Origin: an uncultured Coriobacteriaceae bacterium
GTDB lineage: Bacteria; Actinomycetota; Coriobacteriia; Coriobacteriales; Eggerthellaceae
Assembly (NCBI GenBank): GCA_900550385.1
Contig: URRZ01000096.1
Coordinates: 1 to 7,259 of the forward strand
Length of the DNA stretch: 7,259 nucleotides
Direction of reading: 5' to 3'
Shown here: piece after piece, positions 5,118-7,259 of the stretch
Layout: the number at the start of each line of letters is the position of its first letter
Numbering within the stretch: position 1 is the stretch's first letter
Program-made: the position numbers and the translations under genes
Notes under the pieces: model-generated
The model's input: the letters and a program-made list of their open reading frames with translations, nothing else
Told to the model about the DNA's origin: nothing
Database searches by the model: none

Positions 5118-7115
5118 GTGAGGCAAAAATCTGGTTTGGACGAATTGCTCGAGGCGCTGAAGCAATCCGGCATGGATGTTTCCTTCGGCGGCGGCACCGG
5201 ATCTTCGGGGTCCGCCGGCTCGGGATCCGGCGATTCCGATTCCGATTCCGACGGCGCGAGCACGGGCGGCGGATCCCGCAGGGGAGGCTTCGGCGGGTTC
5301 GGGGGCTTCGGCGGGGGGTCCGGGTCCGACGGCTCGAACCCGTTCGCGGACCTGAACGTCCCCCATTTCAGCAAGAAGGGCATCGTGGCGCTGGTCATCG
5401 TTGCGCTTCTGGTGGTGGCGGGGGCGTATTGGTGGTTCCATCCGCCCATCAACATCCACAGCACCGACACGTGGGGCTTCATCGCCATCGTCATGATCGT
5501 GCTGTTCCTGGTCCTTCGCACGCTTTCGCGCAGCTACGCCTCCGGCACCGAGAAGCGCGACAAGAACGAAGGCAAGGCGAAGACGTTCAAGACGCTCTCC
5601 TTCGTCCCGGTGGCGGTCGTGGTGGTGGGCCTGCTGGGCGGCGTGGCATCGCTTTCCCTGTTCCCGGGCAACGCGGCGAAGTACGCGACGGTTTTGGAGA
5701 CCACCACCGAGGACTTTGCCAGCGACATCCCCGAGGTCGACTACTCGCAGATCCCGGTCATCGACCGCGACTCGGCCATCCTGCTGGGCGATCGCGAGAT
5801 GGGCTCCATCCCCGAGTACGTCAGCCAGTTCGAGATCTCGACCATCTACAGCCAGATCAACTACCAGGACGCGCCGGTGCGCGTGAGTCCGCTGGTGTAT
5901 GCGGACCTGTTCAAGTGGTTCACCAACCGCGAGGCCGGCATCCCGGCGTATTCGCTGGTGAACATGACCACGCAGGACGCCGAGATCGTGCGTTTGGACG
6001 ACAGCCCCATCTACTATTCCGAGTCCGAGCCGCTGGCGCGCAACATCGACCGCTACGTGCAGCTGAAGTACCCCTTCTACATGTTCGACGAGAAGTCGTT
6101 CGAGATCGACGATGACGGCCACCCGTGGTGGATCTGCCCGGTGCAGACGCGTACCATCGGCCTGTTCGGCGGCACCGACATCGAACGCGTGGTGATGGTG
6201 GACGCCACCACCGGCGAGTGCACCGATCTGGCCATCGAGGACGTTCCCCAGTGGGTCGACCATGCCTATCCCACCGACCTGCTGATCGAGCAGTACAACT
6301 GGTCGGGCGCCTACAAGGATGGCTGGCTGAACAGCTGGCTGGGCCAGTCGGGCGTCGTGCAGACCACGCCGGGCACCGACGGCATGCCCGGGTACAACTA
6401 CATCGCCAAGGATGACGACGTGTGGGTGTACACCGGCGTGACGTCCGCGACCGCCGACAGCTCGATCGTGGGCTTCGTGCTGATCAACCAGCGCACCGCC
6501 GAGTCGCACTTCTACTCGGTGTCGGGTGCCACGGAGGCTTCGGCGATGGAGTCCGCCGAGGGCCAGGTGCAGAACCTGCGCTACCAGGCCACGTTCCCGC
6601 TGCTGATCAACGTGGGCGGGCAGCCCACCTACTTCATGGCGTTGAAGGATAACGCCGGGCTGGTGAAGCAGTTCGCGATGCTGGATATCCAGCGCTACCA
6701 GAACGTCGCGGTGGGCGACACCGTGGCGGGCTGCCAGGAAGCCTACGAGGCGCTGCTCGCGACCAACGGCGTGCAGCTCGAGGGATCGGCGGTGGACAGC
6801 ATCGGCGTGAAGACGGCGACAGGCACCATCGTGCGCATCACCGACGCGGTCATGGACGGCAGCACGCACTTCTACGTGCAGCTCGACGGCAGCGGCGAGA
6901 TGTACGACTTCGCGCTTCCCAACATGCTGGGCATCGTTTCGTATCAGGTTGGCGACGAGATCACCTTCACGTACGTGGAGGGCGATCCGGTGTCGACCGC
7001 CCAGTCGATCGGCGGCGAGGAGACGACGCAGGACGAGCCGGCGGCGGATGCTGCTTCCGAGGAGGCGGCCGCTGCGGCAGAGCCTGTCGCGGACGAGGCC
7101 GAGCAGGCCGCCTAG
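5118..7115 (+). CDS. Membrane-anchored protein of unknown function with large extracytoplasmic domain
   Basis: This 665-aa protein starts at GTG 5118, fixed by AGGAG at 5107-5111. Residues 1-20 look like a short amphipathic helix (LDELLEALKQSG). Residues 23-72 are low complexity, with Gly/Ser, a run of Asp-Ser pairs (39-45) and FGG repeats (58-66). Three hydrophobic segments lie at about 88-107, 119-136 and 161-182. Lysines before the first, and a loop rich in Lys and Arg (134-158) between the second and third, predict a cytoplasmic N-terminus. The region from about 183 to the end would then lie outside the membrane. This part is rich in aromatics and probably beta-structured. It includes VVMVDATTGE (358-367), which recalls the D-x-x-T-G-E turn of PepSY-like domains, and VGFVLINQRTAE (451-462). 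Residues about 556-623 resemble a small OB-like beta barrel. Residues 634-665 are an acidic Ala/Glu tail. It has three cysteines (340, 368, 539) and no enzyme motif. The 370-545 region feels like a conserved uncharacterised family of gut Firmicutes and Actinobacteria, from memory only. It is probably monocistronic. No function is assigned. Confidence 0.9.
   Translation: MRQKSGLDELLEALKQSGMDVSFGGGTGSSGSAGSGSGDSDSDSDGASTGGGSRRGGFGGFGGFGGGSGSDGSNPFADLNVPHFSKKGIVALVIVALLVVAGAYWWFHPPINIHSTDTWGFIAIVMIVLFLVLRTLSRSYASGTEKRDKNEGKAKTFKTLSFVPVAVVVVGLLGGVASLSLFPGNAAKYATVLETTTEDFASDIPEVDYSQIPVIDRDSAILLGDREMGSIPEYVSQFEISTIYSQINYQDAPVRVSPLVYADLFKWFTNREAGIPAYSLVNMTTQDAEIVRLDDSPIYYSESEPLARNIDRYVQLKYPFYMFDEKSFEIDDDGHPWWICPVQTRTIGLFGGTDIERVVMVDATTGECTDLAIEDVPQWVDHAYPTDLLIEQYNWSGAYKDGWLNSWLGQSGVVQTTPGTDGMPGYNYIAKDDDVWVYTGVTSATADSSIVGFVLINQRTAESHFYSVSGATEASAMESAEGQVQNLRYQATFPLLINVGGQPTYFMALKDNAGLVKQFAMLDIQRYQNVAVGDTVAGCQEAYEALLATNGVQLEGSAVDSIGVKTATGTIVRITDAVMDGSTHFYVQLDGSGEMYDFALPNMLGIVSYQVGDEITFTYVEGDPVSTAQSIGGEETTQDEPAADAASEEAAAAAEPVADEAEQAA
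5232..5251 (+). repeat. Three tandem GATTCC hexamers encoding Asp-Ser
   Basis: GATTCC occurs three times in a row (5232-5249), followed by GAC. It encodes Asp-Ser pairs at residues 39-44 plus Asp45 of the membrane protein. The hexamer is in phase with the reading frame, so copy-number change would lengthen or shorten the linker without a frameshift. Confidence 0.75.
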
Positions 7116-7125
7116 CTGATGACAG

Positions 7126-7187
7126 CGTCTCCGGCCTGGGGAGTTCCAGGCCGGAGGCGTGATGAGAAAAGGGGACGGAGGTTTTTT
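7126..7187 (+). terminator. 14-bp hairpin with distal T-run after the membrane-protein gene
   Basis: CGTCTCCGGCCTGG (7126-7139) pairs with CCAGGCCGGAGGCG (7146-7159), giving 14 pairs including one U·G around a GGAGTT loop. It begins 10 bases after the stop codon. The T-run (TTTTTT, 7182-7187) comes 22 bases after the stem instead of immediately, so this is not a textbook intrinsic terminator. Transcript-end function is nonetheless the likeliest explanation. Confidence 0.55.
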
Positions 7188-7259
7188 CGGCTCTTCGGTG
7201 GTTTCTGTGGGAGAGATTCCGGCATAGGCCCAGCTCAGCGGGCGAAAACAACGATCTGG

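Noticed and set aside
2152..5121. 989-residue open frame on the plus strand inside the aconitase region
   Set aside because: It is an alternate-frame shadow of acnA in GC-rich DNA. Its translation is very rich in Arg, Gly and His with no domain, while the other frame gives a textbook aconitase.
4824..6869. 681-residue open frame on the minus strand opposite the membrane protein
   Set aside because: It spans the acnA end, the hairpin and most of the real gene. Its His/Arg/Val/Asp-rich composition is that of an antisense shadow.
7116..7123. CTGATGA box, as in hammerhead or C/D-type RNAs, just after the last stop codon
   Set aside because: No partner elements (GAAA core or flanking stems) are present; a seven-base match is expected by chance.

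Overview
The window reads as chromosomal DNA from a high-GC Gram-positive bacterium. The best guess is an actinobacterium of the class Coriobacteriia (Eggerthellaceae-like). This rests on the GC-rich codon use, GTG starts with good Shine-Dalgarno sequences, the style of the 5S rRNA tail, and the character of the TCA-cycle enzymes. The genus cannot be fixed from the sequence alone. Every gene I can support lies on the plus strand. No insertion sequence, CRISPR array, phage gene, tRNA or attachment site is visible.

Layout. (1) Positions 1-115 hold the 3' half of a 5S rRNA gene and its intrinsic terminator, so the window opens at the end of an rRNA operon. (2) A perfect TATAAT box (200-205), next to a 6-bp inverted repeat, precedes a 206-aa soluble HEAT/ARM-like repeat protein (253-873) of unknown function. 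(3) After an 87-nt gap comes a 365-aa NAD-type isocitrate dehydrogenase (963-2060), ended by a GC-rich hairpin terminator. (4) A 899-aa AcnA/IRP-type aconitase (2201-4900) follows, then a perfect 17-bp inverted repeat. (5) The last gene (5118-7115) encodes a 665-aa membrane-anchored protein. It has a Gly/Ser/Asp-rich cytoplasmic N-terminus, three predicted membrane helices, a large predicted extracytoplasmic region and an acidic Ala/Glu tail. A 14-bp hairpin follows it. The final ~60 bases hold no gene and may be the start of a leader RNA.

How the genes fit together. Aconitase and isocitrate dehydrogenase catalyse consecutive steps (citrate to isocitrate to 2-oxoglutarate). Together they form the oxidative half of the TCA cycle that supplies 2-oxoglutarate and glutamate. 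Citrate synthase is not in the window. The two genes are adjacent but seem to be separate transcription units. The repeat protein and the membrane protein have no evident mechanistic link to them.

I see no convincing new multi-gene system. The least explained item is the 665-aa membrane protein. Secondary points are several unusual residues in otherwise invariant aconitase motifs, and some strong hairpins that lack a proper U-tract.
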